64,000 nt of DNA from Syngnathus acus (Eukaryota; Chordata; Actinopteri; Syngnathiformes; Syngnathidae), in the NCBI RefSeq assembly GCF_901709675.1, contig NC_051094.1, positions 2,644,501 to 2,708,500 on the forward strand, in the 5' to 3' direction. Made by a program: the position numbers and the translations under genes. Shown here piece after piece: positions 1 to 14,818 of the stretch. The number at the start of each line of letters is the position of its first letter. Within the stretch, counting starts at the first letter, position 1. The notes beneath the pieces are model-generated. The model saw only the letters and a program-made list of their open reading frames with translations. It was not told where the DNA came from and did no database searches.

Positions 1-127
1 GAAGGAAAGGAGGAAAGGAAGGAAGGAAGGAAGGAAGGAAGGAAGGAAGGAAGGAAGGAAGGAAGGAAGGAAGGAAGGAAGGAAGGAAGGAAGGAAGGAA
101 GGAAGGAAGGAAGGAAGGAAGGAAGGG
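1..127. repeat. (GGAA)n microsatellite
   Basis: Almost pure GGAA tetranucleotide array running from the window edge to base 127, with two short interruptions in the first 20 bases. It lies in a 3' intron of prune2 and reads TTCC on that gene's strand. Its full length is unknown because it is cut by the window edge. Confidence 0.95.
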
Positions 128-219
128 ATCAATTCCAACTTTACATAACTCGTTGATGTTACACAGAAAAATAATACATTAAAACCACATTATGTAAAAA
201 AAAAAAAATGAAGCGTGAC

Positions 220-1053
220 CTCCTGTCAATCATCTGGTAGCACTTCTTCATCCATGTGAAGCCAGGCATCCTGCGGCGAGGTGTGGCGCCGTTCAGGTAG
301 ACAATCATGTAGTCCTCTGCCACCATCAGCTCCAAGGTGCTTATAACGTACCTGCGCATAAGAAGACGTCAGGCGGTGGAGTCGCAGCTCCTTGGAAGTC
401 TTCTAAGTTTGGATGCGTATGTTTCAGTTCTGAAAACTGCATCGGCACATGTGGCTTTTTTCCCCCCCACACTTCACTCAAGCGGTGGCCTATCTGAAGC
501 TGGCTCACAATGAAATGCAAGTCGAGGATTTTTACTTACAAGAAGAGATTTTCCATGACATAGTTGTAACTGTCACAGTCGCTATCGGGCAGGAAGCAGG
601 CTGCAAAGACGATGATGGCGTGGCGCTCGGCGTAATAACCTGCCACGTGAATGACGGGGGTTACACCAGGGAGGCGTCAAGAGGAAACAAATAGACGGGC
701 GTCTATACCTCCATGCGAGATGACCCTCTTGTAGGCCTCAATGCACTTCATATCGATGCGATGCTCCTGCTCGCCAATCACGACACTCCTCCACAGCCGG
801 CCATCCTCGAGCACCTCGCTAACCCCGTCCGGAGGGACGGGCGGATCGCGCTCCTCTTCGGACGTGTCCAGCTCCTCGATGTCCACGTCCAGGTCATCGC
901 CGGTGTCGAGAGCCGCATCCTCGTCGTCCGTGTCCAGGGCGTCCTCGGAGAGCAGGGAGCCTTCGCTGCGCTCCAGCGACACGTTCATGGGCGGCGCCGC
1001 CAACTTACGCCTCTGACTGGAGCCCCCCGACACGTCTGCGGACGAGGCAGGGT
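220..1053 (-). CDS. prune2: prune2 BCH (BNIP2/CRAL-TRIO) domain exons
   Basis: Three exons encode the start of the BCH domain. Exon 1053-709 carries the acidic leader and the block [16 protein letters not shown] ending SHGG. Exon 639-540 carries [19 protein letters not shown]. Exon 351-220 carries [18 protein letters not shown] followed by [21 protein letters not shown]. Splice phases fit across both junctions (GGA-G/GT and TT/G). The acceptor of the first exon could be 1053 or 1034. BCH domains bind small GTPases and lipids. The remaining part of the lipid-binding fold is outside the window. Confidence 0.9.
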
Positions 1054-1143
1054 CTGCCACAGGGTATAGTAGAGAACATTGTTTTTTTCTTAAATGAAGG
1101 AAGGGAGGAAGGAAGGGAGGAAGCAAGGGAGGGAGAGAAAGAG

Positions 1144-1237
<94 letters not shown>

Positions 1238-4200
1238 GAAGGAAGGAAGGAAGGAAGGAAGGAAGAGGAAGGAAGGAAGGAAGGAAGGAAGGAAGGAAGG
1301 AAGGAAGGAAGGAAGGAAGGAAGGAAGGAAGGAAGGAAGACACTGTTTCTTAAAGTGACAGTAACACAATTTGACATAGTTTTCGCTCCGTACAAGCAGG
1401 TCATTTACTTTGTGGTGTTGTTTTTTACCTTCCCCGTGCTCTGCATTCTCAGCTTCCTCACTGGATGTCCTCCTCCTCATCATCATCATTGTTGTCGCCG
1501 TCACTTCTGCCGGCCGATCCTCCTGGGGCTCTCGCCTGTTCCGAGGCACAGAAACGCCATCCATGACACATGCAATCAGCGCTATCAGCCAGGATGCACA
1601 AAAAGACACCGCAAAAGAGCACAAACATAACAGAGCAACATGTTTAAAGGAAGTTTTCAAGGCAAGCTGCACGTGTGGGATGAAGGGAACAATACGGACC
1701 AGTGTTACCCCTACTACCCCCCACTCTCTATCTATCCCCTTTCAACATAGTCCCCCCCCCCCCCCTCCTTGCACATGTGACTCATTACCATAATTTGTGT
1801 TAACAATAGCGGAGTTCACATAAGAAACGTGGACACACGCTCGCATCTTATTTACACACCTACCTTAGCATGGAGCAGCTTCTTTGCAACTGCGTCACAT
1901 GACCACAACACTGACAGACACACACAGGCACACAAACAAAGACAAGGGAGGGCTGCGTACCCCAAAGGGGAGGGGGCAATTCATCAGAATTACAAAGTGG
2001 GGGCCGAGTGATGCAACTGTTAATGAGGAGCCATCATTAAAACTGCGCCCCACACACACACACAAACAAAGATGCATGGGATGAACAAAAAAATAACAAT
2101 ACGCAGTATTGCATGTTCCAGTAAAATTGTACTGAGAATTGTTCTTAATATTCAGTCCCCAGGAAATAAGACTACTAAGAATCAGACTGATAAAAACACT
2201 AATGATAAAAATAAAATTCCAAAATGCCTTTTTTTTTTCCCAATATTATATAAGGCACAACTAACCTGGACATGAGAAAGTGGGCGTATCCCTCAGGCAC
2301 ATACTGGACGCAATCCTCCCGCACCGGGTCCTCGTATTGACAAGGTTCGAAGTAGCTTTCGTCCCGCTCGACTACAAAGTCTGCATGAGGGACTTGAGTT
2401 GAAAATTCGGCGTAGACGTCTGACGTGTTCCTCGCTGGTTCGGGACCTTCCTGGTTTTCTGTCCTTTGGTCAACATGGTGGTAATTGTAACCGCTCTGAG
2501 GTGAACCTTGAAGCGTTGTCCACTGGTTCGTAGCTCTCTGATTGGCCGGATGGGGTAAAAGTTGTGATGTCATATTTTGGCATCTGGTAAATGAGGGACG
2601 GAGAAGTCAAATTGTCATACAAACAACCCACACACACAACTGAAACTTGGTTTAGTCACTTACCCTAAATTCTGAGAACGGTTTTGGTGAGAGGCCCAAT
2701 GGTCTCCCTTGTGGTGCTCAACCAAGCAATCATCAGCCCTTTCAGTTTGTCCATCATCATAATCCAGTGAATCACCTTGGAATGGGTCGCTGTTTGGTGG
2801 AAGTGAAGAACATTGAACTAGCTCCTCTGTAAAACTCAACAGATCGTGAGCCCTTTGCACCCTTGTCGGTTCTTCCTCTGGCCCCTCTTCATCATTTTCC
2901 TCCTCCATCAAATCTCCAGAAAACGGTAATCCAAGGGCCTTGTCGCTCGGTACGCCCGATTCGCTGGCGGGCGTACTAACCAAGGAGCTCGTGTGAGAGA
3001 TGGCGGAGCTATTGCACGATGATTGCGATGTGTCTCGTCTCGGTAACGAATCCCCCCAGACTTGTAAGTTGGGATGGGGTGTAGATGAGTTGACGGGTGA
3101 GTGGCCACTGTCTGAACCTGAGTCCTCCATGGAGATTTGAGAGTGGACATAAACCTCCTCTCTGGTTTTGAGGAAGTGATCCGATGGGTGTCTCAATGAA
3201 GGTGACATACTTCTGCCAAAGACGTTGGATTTATCTTCATAGGAGCCTTGTTCCAATTGTGTTTCACTTCCAGACAATGATCTTGACTCTAACTGGAAAA
3301 CTTGGGTAAGACTTTGATCCTCGCCGGTTGAATGATCATTCTGGATCTGTCCACTTTGCTCTGTCTGCTGATTCTGAGCTTTCAGCACTGAAACGGCATA
3401 GGAAAGCATGTGAAACGTTTCCATGGGCTTCCGAGATCCTTTTGATGGCCCTTCGGTGTCTTTGGGAGACTTTAATGTTCCTGGAACGATAATGTACTCC
3501 ATTTCAAGGCACGATGACGAATCCCCGTCTGAATTGGACCTCAGTTCGTCTCGACTGCCCGGGCTCAATTGGAGTGTCTCTTCGTCAACACCAGAACTGG
3601 GGCTGAGCGACATTACCTCTGTCATGGAACATTCTTGGCTTTGATTATCAGTGAGAGTAAACCTTTGCGGCAGACGGTCGGCTGGTGACGCTGGTCCAGA
3701 ACTTTTGGGTTTACTCGACGCAAGACTCGCCGAACTATCTGGGCTTTGAGATAAAGAGTCTTTATTGTGGATTGGATATTCACAACTTTCCACTAAATTT
3801 GACTGCTGATCCTCTGGAAATGCCTGACAGTTGTCAACCAGAATAAATGGAGAATGAATCTCGACTGTTTTCTCAGCTGAACTCGAGTCACCCTGCTCCT
3901 CAAAATGAAAGACTTTATCTGAACTGCTTCCGTCGGATTCCGTTTTGTCTTCCGCGGGTTTGGTCACGGCTACGAATGGGCTGGACTGCTCTTCCAGTTG
4001 TATCGTATCTACGACAGGACCGCAGTCAATCTCAGGGGAAGTTGAAATGCTCCAACTGCAGCCTCCTACATTGTCATAGTCTGAAGTGGAGATGACCATG
4101 CGAGGAACAGGAAGATTCCCTACTGGGTCTGACCGTCCGCCTTCTTCTCCGTCTATTACTATTTTGACACTCTGCTTTTGACCCATCAGTCCGATATCCT

Positions 4201-7200
4201 TTTCTTGTTCTCCTCTTTCTGCTTCTCTTTCCTGCTTTTTGGTTGCAGTGGTCTCCCTTCCGTCCACTAAGTCAGGGTGACTTTGGTCTTTCCCATTCCC
4301 AGGTGCTTCTGGGCTTGCGGATGAAGAGCTGTCTTCTTGTATGGTTGTGTTCCACATTTCCATGCTTCCATAGGAGAATCCCTGAGGGCTTTCCAAGGAA
4401 GCTCCTCCTCTCACGTTGGGAGTCGCCCCAGCGAAGTTTCCAGAGTCTTCAGATAAAGGTGTCATGAGTGGAGAAAAACCGTCATCTCGGATTGTCGTAT
4501 TCCACATGTCAAGCGATTCCGGGTATGAAGTTGTGGTTCCGCTATCTGATTTCAGAAAACCCTTCTGTGCCGAATAGGTCCAAAAATCCAGCGTCTGCAT
4601 TGCTCTACCTGCTTTACTCTCCTGTGCGTCATCATTGTCCTCCTTCGATGTGTCTGGCGTTAAAGTGTTGAGTATCATTTTCTTCTTCTGTGAAGGAAGT
4701 GTCGTTTCTTTGACTCCAAAGACGCCAGCTTCGCTTTCAACTTCCTCTTCCGGTGGCGTCAACTGCAGATCGGCCGCAGTAACGGGGTTCCATTGATCAC
4801 CAAGTTCAGAATCCGGGTTCCAGTTTTCATATGATTCTGTCTGTTCGGTGATCAAACTAAGCTGCGGTTCCAAGCTCCAGTCCCTCTGTGACCTCCCTTC
4901 CCTACTTGTTTTTTCACCATCAGACTCTTTGCACCGTATTTCCTCCAGATTCTGAGGACTCTCTGTCCCTCTGGTTCTACTCCAGGCATCATTCGAGGAA
5001 GGCGCGTCGAAGCCGAGCTCCTCCCAAGTCTCGGACAAGGATGACGAGACGCTGTCCTTGTGCTGCAGGCCGCTGATCCTCTCTGCCACGTCTTCGGGGA
5101 AGAACCTGGCGCCGCAGCTGCCGGAAGGGTGACCGCCTGCCAGGCTATTGACCGGTGTGGGAGGAACCACAGTTTCCATCATTTCCATGACTTGACAGTC
5201 TGGATCAGAAGATGAGTGCCTACTTTCCAGACCACCCAAAGAACTGGGATCAGAGAAATCCACCGTGTTTAGTTCCTCATATTCTGAGAGGCTGGAGCTC
5301 CCCGCCGTTTGCTGATCGTTGTCTGTTTTTCCTGCGGAATTCTGGAGGACGTGATGCGGATGGAGCGGCTCAAAATGAAACTGATCAAAGTGGTCATTCC
5401 TTTTTTTGTTTGAATGCTGACGCCGCCTCCTCTCAGGCGGTGCAGGAGGTGAGAGGGACAACAGCCCCAAGGGGGAGGGGTTCCTCAACAGGAGGCCCCC
5501 GGGACCTGCCGCTGACCCAATCATCTCGGCAACAGGGCTGTCATCGCTGAGAAACACTGAGCTCTCCTTGGAGGAGCGGCTGCTGCGGATGGTGTTCATA
5601 CCGCTGTCGGGGCTCACCAACTCCACACTTGCTTGGACTCCTCCTGGATCATTCTCACCCTCTGGCACCACCCTTTCGGAACACAAAAAGAACAAGATTG
5701 GACGACGTTGTCTTTTTGGATAATTGCCCCTTTTACACACCTCTCCATTGCTACCACATCTCCAGCACCTCCCTCGGCTCTCTCTGTGTCTGAGCCTTCC
5801 ATGTCATTGATGCCAGACGAACCCTGGGAGAACTCCACGCTGCCCGCCACCCCCTCGGTGGAGGACGTCATGCTGCTGGGGCGACAGGCTAGCATGGAGC
5901 TCCGCCGATCCGCAAACTCCTTGAGGAGGCCACGGAGCTCTTCCTCCAGCAACAACAATGACGTGCCCAGAGGCGAGAAGCTATTTAGTTGGACCTGGTA
6001 GACCTGTAGATCACCCCTGGTTTCTGGTTCGCCAGAGAGAGACACGCTGGTGGTCTCCTCTAGCTCACAGCAGATCTGCATTATTAAAAAAATATTCTAC
6101 AATCAAACCATGCTATTGAAACATCTGGCAACTTCATAAAATCCACGTTACCTAGAATATATTGTCCGAACAGAAAGAAATGGCAGTTAGCAGATATTTT
6201 ACCTGGTTGAGGAATTCACTATTTGACGAATAGACTGCCACCTGCAGGCGGGGAGGAATAATTGCATCTTCAATGGCCAAGAGAAGCATCAGTCCGTCAT
6301 AGGCGTGACGATTGCAGAAGGATTTCAAGGCTTCTTCGTAACTATGCCAGTGCTGGGAAAGAATCAAGAAGTATCAACATAAGCAGCCAAAAACACAGAT
6401 GCTCATTGTGGAAACTTTCAGTTCCTCAAATTAGTAACTCATATTTTTTTTTTTTCCTTTACAAAAAAGAAACATTTTAATCTTAATCAAGGGAGGAGGC
6501 AAATATGCAAAATATCTTCTGACTATTGAATTCTTAAGGTGTGAAAATAGCGTGATAGATTTTTTTTTCCATACATCTCATTTGGTTTTTATTGTGTGTG
6601 GAAAATGTGGAATTCTGGCAAAACTGGGAATGTTTTGAAGGTGTAAAAAAACAAAGCACCAATGTCTTGAATTATTTGTAAATTTGATCTGAAACAGTAG
6701 AGAAATGAGATTGGACAAAAAAAGTGAATCATTTTGGTACGGAGTAACCTATGAAGCAGAGGGCAAGGAGAAACAATCATAATAGTAGTGCAAAAATGAT
6801 TCATAAGCTTTCTGCTGTGGTTACAGTCGACAAAGTCCCCCAACTGCACATCTGATTTCCCTCGCAAAAGGAGGCCTTCATCAATGATAGACAAAGCTGT
6901 CACGGTGATTTATCGGCCGGCAATTAGCATTTGCTCTTAAAACAGCCGCCGCGCACAGATTATGCTAATTCTCTTGCGGTGACGAATGACTGCAGAAAGT
7001 CGTGGTAACGGATCGGCGTGTTTGTTGAGCAAAAGTTACCCCCAAAAATATTTGCTCATTTTCTTTGGTTCACTTACGCAACTGTTGGTTTTGCCTTTTG
7101 GAGTATAAAACCAAACCGAAAAATGCCAACTTGTCATTTCAGGCTTTTCGTAGTTAGCTAAGATTTGTCGAGAGATCGTCAAATATGCACAGCAAGTGGA

Positions 7201-10200
7201 AACGTAATTAAGAGACTGGAATGCCATCGCGTGTGGGCAAGGAGAGATAGCGTAGCCGCTAAAAAAAAAAAACATTTTGTGCGTGTGCATGTTTGTGAGA
7301 TTGATGAGGGTTGCAGGCTGTCTCTCTACCAGGGCTGTGTCAATATTAACCTGCCAGGATGAGGTAGCACATCACTCCTCCCTCCCCCCATCCACCTCCC
7401 CAATATGGCTGCTATCCGACCCATTCATCGTTAACGCACACATTATACACACGTACATACACTTCACTGACAGGGGCCATTTCTCAGCACTGATATCCTG
7501 AAGAGTGCAATGAGGCTTCCCACAGGCACTTACATATTCAAGTTGTATACGGCCCACGAGCCGCAGGTTGCCCACCGTTGCTTTAAAGTTACAACACACA
7601 CACACACACGAGCATGGAGAAGATGGAGCGTGCAAAGATGGGATGCGATGACACGCAGGGAGACAGTCTGTCCGCCATTTGGCTCTTAACGGCGTAAATT
7701 AGCCACCCATCTAGTTCCACAGATTGCACTTCCTTACAAATTAGCAACATGTTAGCACTAATCCGCCTCAAAAACCGCAAGTGATTTCGAGTGAAGGATG
7801 GGGGGAGGGGGGGGGGGGGTATTCGAAGGTATTGGTCAACTGCTACAATAATTTTTTTGACAGGTTGAAAATTGAATTCATGTAAAACTGGACTGAAATG
7901 CTGTGCAATGAATTGAGTTGTTTAAATGTCACATATGAGACTTGAAGTTGCAATGGTTTGAATCAGTCAAAAATATATATATAAGGTAGATGTTAATATG
8001 TAAAATATCGTAATTTGGGAAGTTTGTTGTGAAAATGCAAACTTTTGTTTTACATGTTTTCATTTTAAAAATATTGAAAACCAACAATTTGTAATATTTT
8101 AAATTGTAAAAATAATATATCAGTATTTACCTTTATTATGTAAGGTCAAAATACTGTGATATATTGGTGTGATATATTAGGTATTTTTTTTAAATATTTA
8201 AAAAAATAATAAAAACAGTAACTATTGTGACTCAACATTTAAGTGTTTTTAATGTTTTAAACTTTTTATACATTTTTTTACCTTTATTTTTAATATCAAA
8301 ATACTGTGATATGTTGGTGTAATATATTAGATATTTGTTTTTAAATATTAAAAAAAAAAAAACTGGAAATTCTGTGACAACATTTTGCGCGTGTATTTAA
8401 TGTCTCACAATTTTTACAGATACATATTAAAAAAACTTGTTTGATACTTGTTGGAACTTTGTAACCCTACCGCGTTCTTATCCACATACACACACACTTG
8501 ACTCCACAGGCATGTGTTGTGTTTTTCCACGCCGGCGACACGCACAGCCCCAGGTGCACAGCTCCTCACATCGGGCCCGATCATAAGTCACATAAGCTGG
8601 CGCGCAAACCCAGTCCAAAGGGGCGTTTCCCGCTGTCGCCGACAAAGAATTAATCAAGCGTTTAGCCATTTAGGTTCTTTGCATACCCTTTGCATACTCA
8701 ACACAACGCTGAGAGACAATCGACGCTTTTCCGCCACCCTGATGAATCCATCAAGGCGGCTGAGATTTATATACGCGTCTGCCTTCACAGCGGAGGCCAC
8801 CCCGCTGAAACGCGCACACATCAACACGAGAGGGAAGCAGGGGGGGTGGGGGGGCAGAGTTTGCATAAAACAAGCGCATATGTCCATCTTTCAGTCTCTT
8901 GATGATGATGCTTCATTCGCTCAACGCGGGGATTTGTTGAAGGGGGGGCCGGCGCGCAACTGAGTTGAGCTGAGTCCACAAATGTTTTGTTTTGTTTATT
9001 CGCTCGCAAAAGCCCAAAGATGCTACGAGGAGGGAATGAAAATAAAGGGAGGACTTAAAAAAAAAAAAAAGTTAAGATGATTAAAGCAGGGAGTCAAGTT
9101 AAAAATGTTCTTTACAATATGTTCTAGGCTCTCCCACTGGTCTAAACACGGCATTCTGATTCACTGCGTTTGTGGAATATGAATTAAGCCGAAAAACGCA
9201 CTCATGGTCATGGCAGCCAATTTTGAGGACTCAACACAAACTCCACAAGTCCAGAGTTTCAAACTTTTCGCGAAATTCAGCCCTTGAAGCCAATTTCACT
9301 TGGCAACAAGAAATTTGGTGGGCATGCCAACCATGAGTAGACCCACAAAAACATCTCAAGAATCTGCCATTTTTGGAGCAATTTGGACTCTAGAATATTT
9401 TTCAGATTGTCAAAACTTTCCTCACTGTGGCAGTGAAGTTTGACGACTTGTCATGAACGATCTTGTTAAAGTTATGAGGAGGAACTCTTTCAGTTCAATA
9501 TCCCCAAAAATTAAGTGAGAGGGTGCTCGTCTTCAATCAGTCCCCAGGAGGCCTGCGCTGCACCTGCTGTCTCCTGGCGCCTCCCATCAGAAAGGCATTT
9601 AGCGGGTGCTGTGGCTGCGGGCCCTGTCATTAGCCAGCGTAATTATTTGTGCAAGGAGCGTCGTGGCAAAAGTGGCTGCGCGTAAGCAAACAGAAGGGCC
9701 GCAGGACGGAGAACAAACAAGCCATTAGAGGCCATCCGAAGCTGTGAAAACCGCAACAAAAGACCAACTGCGACTAAACACCCAAAAGCAGGTAAAGCGG
9801 TCTCCGGAGGAAGTGACAAACAGGAAGCGTATTCAAAAAGCATAAATGTCCATATTAACACATTGGAGGGGAAAAAAAGAAACAAGACATTACTCACAAA
9901 GTCATGTTTGTGGCTGCGGGCGCTGTCCCTCCTACAGTTCATCAATTCCACAGCATGACAAGTCGTCATCCCGACAATGCTTCATCTGCTTGTGCTCATT
10001 TGCATACACACACATGCACACACTTTCACACAAACTTGACACCAACTCTAAGATTTGAGCTTCACGCTGCGTGATGTATGTATTGTCTTATCACCAAGAT
10101 CACTTTCTTCACTTGCACTTCTAATGGATCAATAAAGTTTTTATCTACAAACAGAGATGCACGCCCGCACTAGAGACCACAAAAGTGGTGTGGCCGCTTG

Positions 10201-13200
10201 GGACCAAAAACTGCAGTGTACGTGATTGGTTAATTCTGAACACAACCACATCCCTATTTTTCTAAAAGGGTGTGCACACTTGTGCAACTACAATTCTCTC
10301 CGTTGTTTATTTATTTTTTTATTGGGTTGCACAATGGTGACATTAGTGGTGGAAAAAGTTTTGATGGTGATCTCAATTTCACATACTACAGGAACCTGAT
10401 GTTTCAACAGGGGTGTGTAGACTTTTTATATCCACTAGGGCAGCAATTGACAATTACCTTGATTAAGATTTACTGTTGACCAGTGTAATCTATTTGATTT
10501 TATGGAGGACTATACGAAAATCGAGGTATACTATTGAGAAGCTGAAATTCTGTTGATTTCGATTCATTTGATAAACGATTAGTTGTCGATTAATCGTTAC
10601 ACCGCTTATATCCACTGTATTTGGTATCGCACTTGTAAGACGGTCCCAAAACTACTACCCGAGGAACCACACTGTGCAAAATCCCCAAGTTTTCCACTCA
10701 ATCAAAGACATTTAGCCTAATGTCCATTTGTAGTTCAAATCTTTACCCACAAACCGAACTTAAACTTCACACACACGTCGCCAAACACACAAACCATTAC
10801 CAGCTAATTGAAGGTAATTTATTTCCTTTTTCTGCAAAGATCCATTAAAGGCAGAGGAAGTCGCACCTCCGGAAATGACCCGGTCGTATGGCGCGCCCTC
10901 TTTTCAAACACAATTAAAACACCACGTATCAATACACACACTGCAAATGACACGCACGCAAAGGTGGGGGGGGGCTCATCTTCTCACGTCATTAGCAGCC
11001 CACCATGACACTGGGCCGCTGGCCATTTCTTCTATATAAAGTCTCTAATGGGAGCCCCACTCTCCATGCTAAAATATGCACAGAAAGTCCAGCACACGCA
11101 CACACACAAGCCGTGAATGGTTATTTATTCACTAAACGAGGATGTGGGTGTTTAATGTTCCTTGGACGTTGGGTAGTGTTCCGGGGTAGGCAGAGCTGGA
11201 GCCCCCCGGCAACAGACATCATTTATTTTACACATAGCCCTAATACCGCGCGCTAGGCAGCCGCACTCAGATGGGCTTTGCATGGGAGACGGAGAGCTTA
11301 ATGAATGTGTGCGTGTGTGGACGAACACATTAAGACATGGAGAAGGGGGAAACGGAAATATTTTGTGCGTGTTGGATCTTTTATTCCTTTCTCTTTTTAA
11401 TCCATCCGTCGGGAGGAGACACCTGGTTGCAACTCACAGGCCTCATCCAAATGCACAACATTGCAGGGTGCACCGATAGACTATTTTGCATAAACAAAAG
11501 GTTATTGAACGTTTTACTAAAATTATCATATTTGGGGGTTTATTTGATTTGTAAAGGGGATTTTTTTTTTTTCTTGCCTGTTTTAAAGGAGAATAAATAA
11601 TGAACCTAACTGGTCATCTCTTGGCACATTTGATTTATTAATTGTTGTAACTAGATGTTTTGATATATTTTGTATTAATATGAGTATTTTTTATTGTAAT
11701 GGATGGTTTTATTTTATTTGATCATTATTTTATTTGATCGTTATATTTATCAGTATTTCTAATTGTAATGAAGTGATTCTCTCAGATTTTTATTAAATTC
11801 ATTCATTTTTATCAAAATTATTGATATATGATTCACTTATTGTTATGATGCAAATTCCTTTTCATTTGTTAATATTTATACATTTTTGTAATGAGATGGA
11901 TTTTAGATCAATATTTTTATGAATCAATGCATTTTTTTATGCATTTATTGTACGGACATCATGTTTTAATCAATTATTATTCCGCAAAATGACTTCTGGT
12001 GATTGAATACTTTTCAATTCGTATTCAAATGTATTTATGGTCTTGAAGTGACCGTCTTGGTCCTCCAGCCTCATAAGATACATGTGGTCGCCGAGGCAAC
12101 GATAAAGATGCTATAAGAATGCTATTCCAGAAGATTGCCTTTCTCATAAATGGAGAAGCTTACCTCCTCACCTACTGTGACCGAGGTGAGCGCAATGGTC
12201 GTCTCGCCGTCCGAGAACTCCTTGAGCTCCTTGGACAGCAGGTGCTCCAGACCTTGACCATGTTAGCACAACACAAGACGACTAAAAGTTATACAGCGAG
12301 CCAATGCCTGTGATTTTGCACAATACTTGGGGCCCCACTACAAATGACACAGCATAGAGGCACAAAGAACATGAAAAAAATCACCTTTTAGCATCCCCTT
12401 GCTATCACTACACCGCTCCAAGCGTCTCAACAGCTCATCCAGTTGCAAGCACCGGCGGCCATGTTTGAGCACGAAGGCTTCGCTTTGGAGCCGCAACGCC
12501 TCTGAAGACACACACACAAAAAGATTTATTGATAGGACTTTTGCCTCTTGTTTTAAAACTATCCACAGGCCTTTGTCGAATAAAACCAGTTGTAGTTGTG
12601 TTGTTTTATCAGCCTTCCATGTTGACTCGTTTGTTATCTTCCGCTCAAGTTTTCTACTGACCCGAATTCACTCTTCGCTCCATCCATCACGTTTGCACCG
12701 ATCACTCTCGAGTCAAGACCCAAATTTGGTTCTTGCCTCATCTGAACTTTGCTGGTAAAATAAAAACAGGAGCATCTAAAGCATGTAATGCCATAAGTTA
12801 TTAAAACTTTCCGAGACACACAACCTTCCGCTCCTGGTTGCTCTTGAGCGCCGCGTCGCCCCATTACCTCCCCCAGGGTGCAAGCGCGCCTCTCTCTCAC
12901 CTCCGAGACTCTCCCTCAGCGTCCGTCCGACTCGCTCGGGTGCCTCTTGAAGAAGCTCTCTGGCGATCGTCATCGCCGCGGACGCCGGGCTGCAGTCATC
13001 ATCATCATCATGATGATGGACCACTCGCAGGATGCTGGAGTCAAAAGCTCGGCTCTCAGAGCTGATGTGCATAAACACATACAGTCAATGAATGCATTAG
13101 TGCAGACACCCCCCTCCCTGCCCCTCCCCCTTGCGTGCACGTGTGTGTACCCATCCAGCAGGCCGTCCCGCATCAGCGTGATTGATAGTTTTCCTGCCCG

Positions 13201-14733
13201 ATGGAATTTCATCAGGTCCAGGTCGTCCTTCCACAGTAAGAGGCTCTCGCACACTTTGATCTTGCGTAGGTAGCTCAGGGTCTCCACGGGCAGCGAGGCG
13301 GACCCACGCCGGCCGCACAGCAGCGGCACACACACACCCAGGGAGGGATCCCTCTGGAGAGAATGAGACATGGAGGTCAAGGACAAACATGTAGACACAC
13401 ACACACACTTGTATACCTGACTAAGGTGTAGCGCTAAGCACAGCGTGGCGGCCACAGTGTCCACATCTGCCTCGGGACCACCTAGCACAGCATGGATACA
13501 CTTGTCACTCCACGCCTGGAAAAGACACACACACACACACACACACACAAGGGAGATGAGTTTCAGTAAACAATCATGTCGGTTTGATATTGAATCCTGA
13601 CATTTCTTCAATATTTGACTGTGATTTGATATGGTATCACGGCTGTGTTGGGTGAACCCAATACACTGCATTAATATTGAGGTCTTTATGGGGGGGGAAC
13701 ATGCAGCAAAATCAATTTGGGAAAAAAAAAAAAAGTTTATGTGAGAAGAGATGACTTTTATGAATTCCACCGAGAGGTATTTTATGACTTGGTAATGAAG
13801 TGCTGTCGCTACAAGTGAAAATACGACGCGTGCTTTCTTTCTGTTTCCATGGGGGCCCACATTGGAAAAGCCGCAGTTCAACAAGTATCCCACCCCGACG
13901 GTTGTCATGGAAACGAAAGGCGTAGGTGTTAAAACAAATCGATCAATAGGGGACACGACGCTCATGCAGAAAGCTCGTTTATGCTGCAGAAGGGAATAAG
14001 GCCCAAACGCGTTCGAAACAGGAATGATGATCAAAGCGAGGAATGACGTCACGAGATTGAAGGCAGAGAAGTTTGACTCGGCTTTTAAAATATATCAAGT
14101 GCGTGTGGAGATACTGAATGACCAAAAGGCTGGGAAATGGATGCAGAAATGTGATATGTGAAAATGTGAAGATGAGGATGGAGAAGAGAGCGAGAGGGAA
14201 GATGAATCAATAGTGGTCGACCAGAGAAAGGAAGTGATGCATTAGTGGGGGAACGTTCCACTTAGTGTCTTTTTTGCTCGCTGTGCATGTGTGCATATGT
14301 GTCAGCGTTCAATCTGGAAAACCTGAGATTAGCCAAGACAGTCGATACTTTTATTTGGTTTGTGACCAACCAGGTAATAGACTTCAAATAAAATGTTTTA
14401 CTCAAAATATATGTATTTTTTTTTAAAAATATTAGTCCATTAATTGTTTATTTGAATCGACAAGCCGACAGAAGATGGATGGGTGGATGGATAATTGTGC
14501 CAAATATCAGAATCGCTCTAAAAAAAAATCCCTACTGGTCAAATCCTGAATTGTAATGCTGTACGTGTGCCTTTAAGGGGTGTGGCCAAGTGACTGACAT
14601 TAAGAACTTGGCCATGGAGTCGGCGCGTGAGGGCCTTTGCCGTAAATTGTGGACTAAAGCAGCAACTTGCGAGTGTTTTTGTTTTGTATTTGTGTCTTAG
14701 TGTCTTTTTTTTTTTATTTACACACACACACAT

Positions 14734-14818
<85 letters not shown>

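Larger units (their letters stand above)
6353..12163 (-). other. prune2 large intron
   Basis: About 5.8 kb without a supportable exon. It holds an AT-rich stretch (about 7850-8450) with an imperfect 150-bp duplication, a dispersed-repeat fragment (about 9240-9360), a second fish repeat (about 10250-10440), small CA runs, and GC-balanced TAAT-containing blocks near 6890-7010 and 9530-9650 that could be regulatory. The ORFs here are short and unrecognisable. Confidence 0.6.

Noticed and set aside
1430-1600. Possible prune2 exon between 2266 and 1053 (acidic DDDEEED in one frame)
   Set aside because: The acceptor TGATAG and donor CA/GTGAGG exist, but the resulting phase does not match the exon starting at 1053. 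A linking exon must exist, but this one is not proven.
677-1672. 331-codon minus-strand ORF with a hydrophobic start and LPSF/LSFF repeats
   Set aside because: The repeated part is the translated GGAA/GAAA microsatellite. Only the segment below 1053 is a true prune2 exon. The hydrophobic region near 1560-1670 overlaps a polypyrimidine-like tract and was not accepted as a transmembrane exon.
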